From Afipia sp. (GTDB taxonomy: Bacteria; Pseudomonadota; Alphaproteobacteria; Rhizobiales; Xanthobacteraceae), in contig JAPLPA010000532.1 in assembly GCA_026400415.1 (NCBI GenBank), positions 1 through 5,121 on the forward strand: a stretch of DNA of 5,121 bases, in the 5' to 3' direction. Below are positions 1-5,121 of the stretch, piece after piece. Under the pieces are notes generated by a model that saw nothing but the letters and a program-made list of their open reading frames with translations, was not told the DNA's origin and made no database searches. Position 1 is the stretch's first letter. The number at the start of each line of letters is the position of its first letter. Both the position numbers and the translations under genes were made by a program.

Positions 1-1618
1 ACTGTGCGTCAAAATTGGCGGGAAGCACATCGGCGAGATTTCCGAACTCTCGGTGCTGCGCGCGGTTGAGTGGTTTGACACCGTTTCGAAATCATTGAAC
101 AAGCAGCAAAATGAAATCGCGGCGCGTGTTCTGAAAGAAATCCGCGAGCGGTTGTCGTTCCTGCTCGATGTCGGCCTTAACTACCTCACGCTTGCACGCG
201 CGGCTGGCACATTGTCAGGTGGTGAAAGTCAACGCATCCGGCTGGCATCGCAGATCGGGTCGGGCTTGACCGGCGTACTTTATGTACTTGATGAGCCGTC
301 GATCGGCCTGCATCAACGTGACAACGCGCGGTTGCTCGACACGCTGCGGCGGCTGCGCGATCTCGGCAACACGGTGATTGTCGTCGAGCATGATGAGGAC
401 GCGATCGAGGCTGCAGACTACGTGGTCGATGTCGGACCGGGCGCTGGCGTTCACGGCGGCAACATCGTTGCCCAAGGCACCCCTCAGCAGGTCATGGACA
501 ATCCGAAATCGCTGACCGGCAAATATCTGACCGGCGACATGTTCGTGCCGATCCCGGAGCGGCGACCGCCCAACCATCGCCGGACGATTAAGGTCATCAA
601 CGCTCGCGGCAATAATCTGAAGAACGTGTCTGCCGAAATTCCACTCGGGTTATTTACCTGCGTGACCGGAGTATCCGGCGGCGGCAAATCAACACTGCTG
701 ATCGACACGCTCTATAAAGCAGTCGCACGCAAGCTCAACAATGCCAGCGAAGGCCCCGCGCTGCACGATCGCATCGAGGGTCTCGAACACATCGACAAGA
801 TCATCGACATCGATCAGTCGCCGATCGGCCGCACGCCGCGGTCAAACCCCGCGACTTATACGGGCGCATTCACGCCGATCCGCGAATGGTTTGCCGGATT
901 GCCGGAATCCAAAGCGCGCGGCTATGAGCCCGGACGCTTCTCATTCAATGTAAAAGGTGGACGTTGCGAAGCCTGCCAGGGCGACGGGCTGATCAAGATT
1001 GAGATGCACTTCCTGCCGGATGTTTATGTCACGTGCGACACTTGCAAGGGCAAACGGTACAACCGCGAAACGCTGGAAGTCCTGTTCAAAGGCAAGACGA
1101 TTGCCGATGTTCTGGACATGACGGTCGATGAGGCTGCGGATTTCTTCAAAGCCGTGCCGCGCGTGCGCGAGACGTTCAAGACTCTGCAGCGCGTCGGCCT
1201 CGGCTACATCCATGTAGGTCAGCAGGCAACGACGTTGTCAGGCGGAGAGGCGCAGCGCGTCAAGCTCGCCAAGGAATTGAGCAAGCGCGCAACGGGCCGA
1301 ACGCTCTACATTCTCGATGAGCCAACCACGGGATTGCATTTTCACGATGTCGCCAAGCTACTTGAGGTGCTGCATGAGCTGGTGGCCCAAGGCAACAGCG
1401 TCGTGGTGATCGAACACAATCTCGAAGTCATCAAGACAGCTGACTGGGTAATCGACCTTGGTCCCGAAGGCGGCGACGGTGGAGGCGAAATTGTCGCTTG
1501 GGGTCCACCGGAAGACATCGTCAAGGCGCCCCGGAGCTATACCGGCAAGTTTTTGGCGGCCGTACTCAAGAAAGGCCGCGCCAGCAAGAAACGGAAGGCG
1601 GAGGAAGCGGCGGAGTGA
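1..1618 (+). CDS. uvrA: UvrABC excinuclease subunit A (UvrA), C-terminal part, 5' end outside the window
   Basis: UvrA is the ATP-dependent DNA damage sensor of nucleotide excision repair; it dimerises, finds lesions and loads UvrB in the cytoplasm. The reading frame is open from base 2, giving 538 residues of a protein usually about 940-1000 long, so the N-terminal 400 or more residues are missing; the GTG at 53 is internal, not the start. Numbering from that GTG, the first ATPase module ends with an ABC signature LSGGE (54-58), Walker B VLDEPS (79-84) and an H-loop EHD (112-114). The second module has Walker [10 protein letters not shown] (206-214), the hallmark [20 protein letters not shown] (252-271), a zinc finger with Cys305/308 and Cys328/331, LSGGE (395-399), Walker B ILDEP (420-424) and EH (454-455). 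The tail is Lys/Arg-rich and then acidic. The next gene is convergent and 12 bp away. Identification is essentially certain. Confidence 0.98.
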   Translation, partial: LCVKIGGKHIGEISELSVLRAVEWFDTVSKSLNKQQNEIAARVLKEIRERLSFLLDVGLNYLTLARAAGTLSGGESQRIRLASQIGSGLTGVLYVLDEPSIGLHQRDNARLLDTLRRLRDLGNTVIVVEHDEDAIEAADYVVDVGPGAGVHGGNIVAQGTPQQVMDNPKSLTGKYLTGDMFVPIPERRPPNHRRTIKVINARGNNLKNVSAEIPLGLFTCVTGVSGGGKSTLLIDTLYKAVARKLNNASEGPALHDRIEGLEHIDKIIDIDQSPIGRTPRSNPATYTGAFTPIREWFAGLPESKARGYEPGRFSFNVKGGRCEACQGDGLIKIEMHFLPDVYVTCDTCKGKRYNRETLEVLFKGKTIADVLDMTVDEAADFFKAVPRVRETFKTLQRVGLGYIHVGQQATTLSGGEAQRVKLAKELSKRATGRTLYILDEPTTGLHFHDVAKLLEVLHELVAQGNSVVVIEHNLEVIKTADWVIDLGPEGGDGGGEIVAWGPPEDIVKAPRSYTGKFLAAVLKKGRASKKRKAEEAAE

Positions 1619-1630
1619 TTAGGCTGGTAC

Positions 1631-1759
1631 TTACCGCAGCCCCGTCCCCTTGCACCGTTGGCACTTCACAACCTTGTCGCCCTTCTTCAGCAAGCCCTTG
1701 CCTTCGCAATTCTTGCACTTGGGCCTCTTCTTGATATTCGGGCCTCTCAGATTATCCAT
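1631..1759 (-). CDS. 42-residue double CxxCxGxG zinc-ribbon-like small protein
   Basis: Reading the minus strand from ATG (1759-1757) to TAA (1633-1631) gives a 42-residue basic protein. It contains two copies of the DnaJ-type cysteine motif: CKNCEGKG (residues 15-22) and CQRCKGTG (33-40), separated by a Lys/Gly-rich linker. Four cysteines in two CxxC knuckles are what a single zinc ribbon needs, so one bound zinc ion is likely (inference). A GGAG Shine-Dalgarno sequence (1765-1768) lies 5 bases before the ATG, which supports the start. The gene is convergent with uvrA (12-bp gap) and divergent from the acetyltransferase. DnaJ carries four such repeats between a J domain and a substrate-binding domain; this protein has neither, so it is not a DnaJ. 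I do not know its function. Zinc-dependent binding of protein or nucleic acid is possible but not shown. Confidence 0.8.
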   Translation of the reverse strand: MDNLRGPNIKKRPKCKNCEGKGLLKKGDKVVKCQRCKGTGLR

Positions 1760-1785
1760 AACGACTCCAATGCGACGAACCCTTG

Positions 1786-1815
1786 AGTATCATTTATGAA
1801 CGATGTGAACGACAA
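1786..1815 (-). promoter_or_regulatory. Weak candidate promoter for the small zinc-ribbon gene
   Basis: On the minus strand there is a TTGTCG box (1810-1815) and a GATACT box (1786-1791) 18 bp apart, each matching four of six bases of the sigma-70 consensus. The -10 box ends 26 bases before the ATG at 1759, leaving a leader of roughly 20 bases. The element would overlap the first codons of the divergent acetyltransferase gene. The matches are weak and this is a prediction only. Confidence 0.2.
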
Positions 1816-2068
1816 CAAAGCGATGCAGCGTTACGAGCTAAATGTCGACGGATCTGTTGCCTTCGCCAATTATCGCCTCTCACCCGGCGTCGTCACCATC
1901 ACACACACGGAGACGCCAGCAGCGCTGCGCGGGCGCGGCATTGCCTCACTATTGGTCAAGGGTACGCTCGAGAAGATTCGCGCTGACGGCTTGAAGGTCG
2001 TCGCAGGTTGCGGCTTCGTTGTCGATTATCTCTCGAAGCATCCGGAGTTTTCGGATTTGGTCGCCTAG
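1796..2068 (+). CDS. Small GNAT-family N-acetyltransferase (YjdJ/COG2388 type)
   Basis: A 90-residue cytoplasmic protein with the minimal GNAT fold of the YjdJ-like family (Acetyltransf_CG), which is much shorter than classical GNATs. The N-terminal half has the expected strands (RYELNVDGSVAFANYRLSPG, 12-31; VVTITHTETP, 32-41). The acetyl-CoA pyrophosphate loop RGRGIA (45-50) fits the R/Q-x-x-G-x-G/A rule and is followed by the helix LLVKGTLEKIRADG. The C-terminal signature GCGFVVDYLSKHPEFSDLV (71-89) corresponds to the usual C-P-F-V-x-x-Y-x-x-x-HPE-Y motif, with Cys72 kept and the following Pro replaced by Gly. The family's physiological substrates are mostly unknown. The ATG at 1796 is preceded only by a weak TTGAG (1783-1787); the next Met (1823) would remove part of the first strand and has no better ribosome site. 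The gene is divergent from the zinc-ribbon gene, 36 bp between start codons. Confidence 0.9.
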   Translation: MNDVNDNKAMQRYELNVDGSVAFANYRLSPGVVTITHTETPAALRGRGIASLLVKGTLEKIRADGLKVVAGCGFVVDYLSKHPEFSDLVA

Positions 2069-2081
2069 CTGTATTCGCCAA

Positions 2082-2174
2082 TCAAAGCCCTTGCTGCATC
2101 GCGGCTAAATCGCCTTCGCTGTTGTATTCCATAACGCAAAAAGCAATTTTCAATTCGTAGCTTCGTGAATGCAT
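2082..2174 (-). CDS. Doubtful 30-codon antisense ORF, possible small gene or gene remnant
   Basis: On the minus strand an ATG (2174-2172) opens 30 codons ending in TGA (2084-2082). The residues look protein-like: YELKIAFCVMEYNSEGDLAA (6-25), a possible beta strand followed by an acidic helix. Just before the stop, a one-base frame change would continue as ALIGEYS and end at a TAG (2067-2065) overlapping the acetyltransferase stop codon in a shared CTAG. This suggests either chance or a slightly longer gene broken by a frameshift. The only ribosome-site-like sequence, AAGG, is about 13 bases upstream of the ATG, too far to be persuasive. I recognise no family. Confidence 0.2.
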   Translation of the reverse strand: MHSRSYELKIAFCVMEYNSEGDLAAMQQGL

Positions 2175-2388
2175 TGGTTTTGACAGGCCTTCACGTAGTA
2201 AAGTCAGCCACTTGCGTTGCAATATTCAAGCTCGGTTGACTGCAACAAAAAGTTGCTTGCGCATCTGGTTCCATTTAGAAATGATCTAAGCTTATGTTCG
2301 GTGACTCTTTCATCCGCCGCCCGCACGAAAATAATTCGAACCGCAATTCTGCGAAGAATGTTTCTACGTTTCCATCCTGCGACCGACC

Positions 2389-2392
2389 AGGA
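2389..2392 (+). promoter_or_regulatory. Ribosome binding site of the PAS gene
   Basis: AGGA stands 8 bases before the ATG at 2401, an ordinary spacing. It supports this start for the PAS protein, whose first PAS domain begins about 20 residues later. Confidence 0.55.
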
Positions 2393-2400
2393 CGCCGCGA

Positions 2401-3348
2401 ATGCAATTTTCGTGGAGAGACGATTTATTGCCGATCACGCCGCTGCGTTTTCTGGAGCAGCACGTGGAAGCTGGATTTTACTGGCTTGATATAGCCAGCC
2501 AAAAAACAGTTTGGTCCGACGGAATTTATGACCTTTTAAACCTCGTTCCAGGTGAAGTCGTTCCGTCTCGCGAAGCGCTGCGCAGGCTTATTCATCCAGA
2601 CGACAGGCGTCCGGTCGATGAAATCGATCGCATGTATACGTCGGGACGACCGTTCCATATCGAGTACCGGATCATCACGCCCGACCGGCGGCTTCGGTGG
2701 ATATCCAATCGCGGCGAGTTTCTGATGGATCTCGCAGGGAAACCCTCGACGGTGGTGGGAATTCTGCAAAACGTCGATGTCTCTCATCGGTCGAACGAAT
2801 TGATCGATGATTACCTTCAGCGATTGGCCACCATGCCAAAGCTTTTCCACGCCGCAGCATGGATTGCCACACCGGACGCGATCTTGACGTACGTTTCCAA
2901 TTGGGAAGCGGCCAGCCTTGCATTGGCGGAGACCGTGGGATCGAAACTGATGGATCTCTTACACCAAGACGATCAGGCGCACAGCCGCGCGATATGGCAG
3001 GCAGCAAAGGAACGGGGTGAAGAATTCATCTGCGAGCACCGGATGCTTCACAACGATGGTTCCTACCACTGGTATCGGAGCAATGCATTGCCAGCCAAAT
3101 CTATGGATGGCTCGATCCGCGAGTGGGCGGGCCTAACAGTCGATATCCATTACGAAAAAACCGGCGAAAGCTTTCAGAAAGCAGATGCTGCGGCGACAGG
3201 CGCGCAAATACGTGCCGCCCGAAGTATTTTGCGTTTGTCCGTGAAGGAGACACCGACGGCATTGCAAAGGACGAACAAAACGTCAGCACCCAACTGCGAA
3301 CTGAACTGGAAAAGCGCGGGACGGTTTTCATATTTCCCGCGGGGCTAA
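2401..3348 (+). CDS. Two-PAS-domain sensor protein with frameshifted C-terminal HTH
   Basis: A 315-residue soluble protein with two PAS folds of the PAS_3 type. PAS1 (about 22-128) shows GFYWLDIASQKTVWSDGIYDL, IHPDDR (65-70), the EYRIITPDRRLRWI strands (88-101) and VVGILQNVDVSHR at its PAC end. PAS2 (about 150-250) is more diverged, with LLHQDDQAHSRAIWQ (186-200), EHRMLHNDGSYHWYRSNALP (212-231) and EWAGLTVDIH. There is no histidine kinase, GGDEF or EAL domain and no membrane segment. Residues 266-283 (TGAQIRAARSILRLSVKE) match the first helix of an Xre-like HTH that commonly ends such PAS proteins in Bradyrhizobium relatives (from memory). From about residue 284 the sequence is unlike the family, because the true tail lies in another frame (3243-3371). 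The protein therefore probably senses a ligand or redox signal but has lost its DNA-binding part. What PAS binds here is unknown. Confidence 0.85.
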   Translation: MQFSWRDDLLPITPLRFLEQHVEAGFYWLDIASQKTVWSDGIYDLLNLVPGEVVPSREALRRLIHPDDRRPVDEIDRMYTSGRPFHIEYRIITPDRRLRWISNRGEFLMDLAGKPSTVVGILQNVDVSHRSNELIDDYLQRLATMPKLFHAAAWIATPDAILTYVSNWEAASLALAETVGSKLMDLLHQDDQAHSRAIWQAAKERGEEFICEHRMLHNDGSYHWYRSNALPAKSMDGSIREWAGLTVDIHYEKTGESFQKADAAATGAQIRAARSILRLSVKETPTALQRTNKTSAPNCELNWKSAGRFSYFPRG

Positions 3349-3371
3349 AGCCGGCGGTGTGCCCCACATAA
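3243..3371 (+). pseudogene. Displaced C-terminal tail of the PAS-HTH protein, out of frame
   Basis: In the frame shifted relative to the PAS protein, these 42 codons read EGDTDGIAKDEQN, then QLRTELEKRG, TVFIFPAGLKPAV and CPT before TAA (3369-3371). The pattern 'acidic linker, helix ending in LEKRG, V-F-I-F-P, KP' is the usual ending of TGAQIRAAR-type HTH modules as I remember them. It has no start of its own and follows directly on RLSVKE of the upstream frame. Joining the two pieces leaves about 15 residues missing, the span of HTH helices 2 and 3. An out-of-frame deletion of roughly 46 bp (length 1 modulo 3) near 3241-3250 would explain this. The mechanism is inferred; the frame switch is directly visible. 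Confidence 0.65.
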
Positions 3372-3472
3372 TTTCTTTTGCAAATTTCACAGCAATGCCG
3401 TTCCCGACTCCAACATCCCGCCGCGAGATTCTACATTTTTTAGTCGCCGAGACGTCGTTTGAACCAGCCACG

Positions 3473-3524
3473 ACAAAATTTGTGCGGCCGCAACGTAATT
3501 CAATTTGTTCCCGGCAAATTTTGT
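3473..3524. repeat. Perfect 10-bp inverted repeat, 32-bp spacer
   Basis: ACAAAATTTG (3473-3482) is matched exactly in reverse complement by CAAATTTTGT (3515-3524). The 32-bp spacer holds the palindrome TGCGGCCGCA next to the left arm, and a related CAATTTGT (3501-3508) near the right arm. It lies about 105-155 bp before the ATG at 3629. It could be a regulator site, a cruciform or chance in AT-rich DNA. Confidence 0.5.
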
Positions 3525-3616
3525 TAAGCTTGGCAGCCACTTCAGGCGCAACGCCCAAATCGCATTAGCACTTGCTGGAACCGAATCGGACTACGCTTCT
3601 TCCATATTTGTTTTAC

Positions 3617-3625
3617 GGGGGGAAG
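3617..3625 (+). promoter_or_regulatory. Ribosome binding site deciding the start at 3629
   Basis: A purine run GGGGGGAAG ends 3 bases before ATG 3629, with its GGGGGG core 6 bases away. It favours this ATG over the in-frame TTG at 3572, which lies 57 bases upstream, has no such site and would add a 19-residue segment of unlikely composition. Confidence 0.55.
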
Positions 3626-3628
3626 CCG

Positions 3629-3913
3629 ATGGGACGTTTCGCAATTGAAGATGATGAATTCTCCGATCTGAAGTCGATTGGGACGACTCCCAGCCTTGGC
3701 GATGTGGCGGACTACATCGCCGAATTATCGGATCAACTTGCGCATATGGCGGCTTCAAATAAGCTCACTCACCTGACGGCGTTGCTCCAGCTTGCAGCGG
3801 CAGAATCGAGGCAAAGGTCTGCAGCGCTTGAGGCTCCGACTGCCGACGTCATCGCGTCAGGAGCCGACATTCCCCACGGGCTTCGGGTAGATTTCAAAAT
3901 TGGACAGCGATAA
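3629..3913 (+). CDS. Hypothetical 94-residue helical protein
   Basis: I do not recognise a named family. From ATG 3629 the protein starts MGRFAIEDDEFSDLKSIG, a short acidic segment. A predicted long amphipathic helical region follows: LGDVADYIAELSDQLAHMAA (about 24-43), then a second helix THLTALLQLAAAESRQRSAA, and a polar, probably flexible tail ending in VDFKIGQR. It has no cysteines, no signal peptide and no membrane segment, so it should be cytosolic. The pattern of two amphipathic helices suggests a helical hairpin or a dimerising or partner-binding protein, which is inference. Similar small proteins beginning with an acidic segment seem familiar from Bradyrhizobium relatives, but I cannot name one. 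The gene is convergent with the FAH-family gene, 18 bp between stop codons, with no evident terminator. Codon use looks coding. Confidence 0.72.
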   Translation: MGRFAIEDDEFSDLKSIGTTPSLGDVADYIAELSDQLAHMAASNKLTHLTALLQLAAAESRQRSAALEAPTADVIASGADIPHGLRVDFKIGQR

Positions 3914-3931
3914 CTTTACGCGCTTTTGAAC

Positions 3932-4723
3932 CTACACGATCTTGATCGACATGTCCGGCAAGCCTTCGAGCTTGCAGAGCAGAACGTCACCCTTGACGAC
4001 AGGGCCGACATTCTCCGGCGTTCCCGAATAGATGATATCGCCTGCTTTGAGTTCGAATGCCTCCGACAATTTCGAAATCTGCTCGGCAACACTCCAGATC
4101 ATGTTCTTCAAATCCGAACTCTGCTTCACCGCACCGTTGACCGCGAGCGAGATGGCACCCTTGGTAAAATGACCGGTCTTGCTGACCGGATGAATCGGTC
4201 CAAGCACCGCCGAATGATCGAAGCTCTTGCCAATCTCCCAAGGCTTCTTCTCGTCGCCCATGGCGCGCTGCAAATCGCGGCGTGTCATGTCGAGGCCAAG
4301 CGCATAGCCGTAAACGCAGTCGAGCGCCTTGTCCGGTGAGATGTTGTTGCCGCCCGATTTCAACGCTGCAACGAGTTCAACCTCGTAGTGATAATTTTTC
4401 GTCAGTACAGGATAAGCATGGTCGGCGACCTTCCCTACTTCCACGTTCTGAATTGCGTCGGTCGGCTTCTGAAAGAAGAATGGCGGCTCACGCGTCGGGT
4501 CGGATCCCATCTCCCGGGAATGGGCAGCGTAATTGCGCCCGATGCAGTAGATACGGCGCACCGGGAATACTTCTTTCAAGCCGACAACAGGGATCGTGGC
4601 CTGACCAATGGGGAAAATCGCCTTGGCACCAACTTGCGCGTCGGCTGAATCACTTCGCACTGTCGCGCCCGCGAGCGCGACTGCACCGGTAGTGAGAATT
4701 GTTCTACGATTGATAGTGTTCAT
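3932..4723 (-). CDS. Tat-exported fumarylacetoacetate hydrolase (FAH) family protein
   Basis: A 263-residue protein with the FAH fold, the family of divalent-metal C-C bond hydrolases, isomerases and decarboxylases acting on 2-oxo or beta-diketo acids. Core motifs are intact: RIYCIGRNYAAHSREMG (57-73), PPFFFQKPTDAI (80-91), the metal ligands in YHYEVEL (Glu114, Glu116), GLDMTRRDLQ with Asp145, KSFDHSAVLGP (166-176) and the late YSGTPENVGPV (232-242). Unlike typical cytosolic members it begins with a twin-arginine signal: NRRTIL (5-10), a hydrophobic stretch TILTTGAVALAGATV (8-22) and an ADA/Q cleavage site near residue 29, so the enzyme should be exported folded to the periplasm. A GGGGAG ribosome site (4733-4738) lies 9 bases before the ATG, confirming a start that includes the signal. 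The substrate cannot be read from sequence; homologues are often labelled 2-hydroxyhepta-2,4-diene-1,7-dioate isomerase or acylpyruvase. The gene seems monocistronic. Confidence 0.93.
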   Translation of the reverse strand: MNTINRRTILTTGAVALAGATVRSDSADAQVGAKAIFPIGQATIPVVGLKEVFPVRRIYCIGRNYAAHSREMGSDPTREPPFFFQKPTDAIQNVEVGKVADHAYPVLTKNYHYEVELVAALKSGGNNISPDKALDCVYGYALGLDMTRRDLQRAMGDEKKPWEIGKSFDHSAVLGPIHPVSKTGHFTKGAISLAVNGAVKQSSDLKNMIWSVAEQISKLSEAFELKAGDIIYSGTPENVGPVVKGDVLLCKLEGLPDMSIKIV

Positions 4724-4895
4724 CGTCGTCGTCTCCCCGCGCGGTTTTGCGCATGTCGATTATTGTTTGTTGTTGTCCAGCGGTCTGGCGGCCGCAATCG
4801 GATGCGGCCATCATCGGTCCGGCTCTGGCATTTTGTATTACGAGGCCGTTGGTTTGGAAAGCACGCGCGCGTAGCGCGTTGTTGCGGTGCAACGC
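4724..4895. other. Upstream region of the FAH-family gene
   Basis: No gene is supported here. It should hold the minus-strand promoter of the exported FAH-family gene. Candidate boxes such as AATAAT on the minus strand lack a good partner at 17 bp, so none is called. The part next to the terminator has a small perfect hairpin, GTTGC-GGT-GCAAC (4881-4893), and an alternating GC run (4863-4871). Confidence 0.4.
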
Positions 4896-4923
4896 AAAAA
4901 GGCCCGCCGAGTGGCGGGCCTTT
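4896..4923 (-). terminator. Strong rho-independent terminator of the DUF3597 gene
   Basis: GGCCCGCC (4901-4908) pairs perfectly with GGCGGGCC (4913-4920) around a GAGT loop; three flanking A-T pairs extend the stem to 11 bp. Read on the minus strand it ends in TTTTT (4900-4896). It starts 25 bp after the stop codon of the DUF3597 gene. The T run on the plus side is only three bases and no plus-strand gene ends here, so it mainly serves the minus-strand gene. Confidence 0.88.
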
Positions 4924-4948
4924 CGTATCCAAATGAATTAAGCGCCGA

Positions 4949-5121
4949 TTAGTGCTTGAGATCGGCCGGCACAACGCCGCCGTTTGCGGCGATCTTCGCC
5001 ATGACCTGCTTGTGCAGCCAGATATTCATCGAGGCGGAGTCGTTCATATCACCAGTGAAATTGAGTTCCTTGGCGAGATCTTTGCGGGCGGTAAGGCTGG
5101 AGTCGATATCGAGTGCTTTCA
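4949..5121 (-). CDS. DUF3597 family protein, C-terminal 56 residues, 5' end outside the window
   Basis: On the minus strand the frame from 5119 to the TAA at 4951-4949 gives 56 residues beginning KALDIDSSLTARKDLAKELN, then FTGDMNDSASMNIWLHKQVM and ending VVPADLKH. This matches the conserved C-terminal helical domain of DUF3597 proteins as I remember them (KALDLDSS...RKELA.ELGYTGD..DSA.MNIWLHKQVM.KLA.NGG.VP). Those proteins are typically about 130 or more residues, with an Ala/Pro-rich N-terminal linker that is not in this window. The function of the family is not established. The two bases before the first full codon are TG, which could be an internal Met codon. A strong terminator follows 25 bp after the stop, so this is the last gene of its transcript. 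Confidence 0.85.
   Translation of the reverse strand, partial: KALDIDSSLTARKDLAKELNFTGDMNDSASMNIWLHKQVMAKIAANGGVVPADLKH

Larger units (their letters stand above)
2069..2400. other. Intergenic region upstream of the PAS gene
   Basis: These 332 bp carry no convincing gene on the plus strand and are more AT-rich than the flanking genes. A consensus TTGACA lies at 2180-2185, but no good -10 box stands 16-18 bp downstream. A small perfect hairpin, GCAAC-AAAAA-GTTGC (2242-2256), is present, and its left arm also pairs with GTTGCA at 2216-2221. No rho-independent terminator is evident after the acetyltransferase. The first part holds a doubtful minus-strand ORF (2082-2174) listed separately. The promoter of the PAS gene presumably lies here but I cannot place it. 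Confidence 0.5.
3372..3628. other. AT-richer intergenic region between the PAS gene and the 94-residue protein gene
   Basis: I see no convincing gene in these 257 bp. The composition shifts to AT-rich runs of A and T around a palindromic TGCGGCCGCA (3483-3492). A perfect 10-bp inverted repeat is listed separately. A GGGGC...GCCCC pairing (3341-3345 with 3361-3365) just before the region, followed by a T-rich stretch, could be a poor terminator for the PAS gene. No convincing promoter boxes were found for the downstream gene. Confidence 0.45.

Noticed and set aside
53..55. GTG at 53 as the start of the uvrA product
   Set aside because: The same frame is open to the window edge and upstream residues continue UvrA homology, so the gene is cut by the window and not started here.
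2180..2204. TTGACA followed by TAAAGT as a promoter for the PAS gene
   Set aside because: The spacing is only 13 bp, too short for a sigma-70 promoter, and no box occurs at 16-18 bp.
2217..2494. Two overlapping plus-strand ORFs entering the PAS gene
   Set aside because: Both run into the clearly coding PAS sequence in other frames and show no domain pattern; neither has a ribosome site.
3328..3558. A 76-codon minus-strand ORF (TTG start) overlapping the end of the PAS gene
   Set aside because: It starts with TTG, has no ribosome site, about half of its codons end in A or T in a GC-rich genome, and it overlaps the displaced PAS tail antisense. I recognise no family in it, although a remnant cannot be excluded.
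3359..3568. A 69-codon plus-strand ORF after the PAS gene
   Set aside because: It lies in the AT-rich intergenic patch, has a composition unlike a folded protein, and overlaps the PAS tail in a different frame.
3578..3604. GGAAC as the -35 box of an EcfG-type general stress promoter
   Set aside because: No CGTT follows at 16-17 bp.
3926..4339. Long plus-strand ORF of 137 codons opposite the FAH-family gene
   Set aside because: It is a shadow of the minus-strand gene, whose catalytic motifs and signal peptide are unmistakable.

Overview
The window looks like chromosomal DNA from an alphaproteobacterium, most likely of the Bradyrhizobium/Rhodopseudomonas/Afipia group. This rests on the rhizobial-looking UvrA sequence, GC-rich codon use in the main genes, and protein types common in that group: a PAS protein with a TGAQIRAAR-type helix-turn-helix tail, a Tat-exported FAH-family protein and a DUF3597 protein. 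The taxonomic call comes from remembered family patterns, not from a search.

Layout. Positions 1-1618 (+) hold the C-terminal half or more of UvrA, the nucleotide excision repair damage sensor. Only 12 bp downstream and convergent with it is a very short gene, 1631-1759 (-), encoding a 42-residue protein with two CxxCxGxG zinc-ribbon motifs. It is divergent from a small YjdJ-type GNAT acetyltransferase at 1796-2068 (+), with only 36 bp between the two start codons. A relatively AT-rich intergenic stretch (2069-2400) follows and contains a possible 30-codon antisense ORF. A two-PAS-domain protein (2401-3348, +) comes next. Its C-terminal helix-turn-helix appears to have been damaged by an out-of-frame deletion near 3241-3250, and the displaced family tail is still readable in another frame up to 3371. 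After about 250 bp of AT-richer DNA with a perfect 10-bp inverted repeat comes a 94-residue protein of unknown function (3629-3913, +). It is convergent with a gene for a Tat-exported fumarylacetoacetate hydrolase-family protein (3932-4723, -). The window closes with a strong rho-independent terminator (4896-4923) and the C-terminus of a DUF3597 protein (4949-5121, -).

There is no clear multi-gene operon; most genes seem to be single transcription units. UvrA is housekeeping and the other genes are accessory. I saw no mobile element, CRISPR array, tRNA or rRNA, and no evident new multi-gene system. The points most worth a second look are the tiny double zinc-ribbon gene, the decapitated HTH of the PAS protein, and the export signal on an FAH-fold enzyme.
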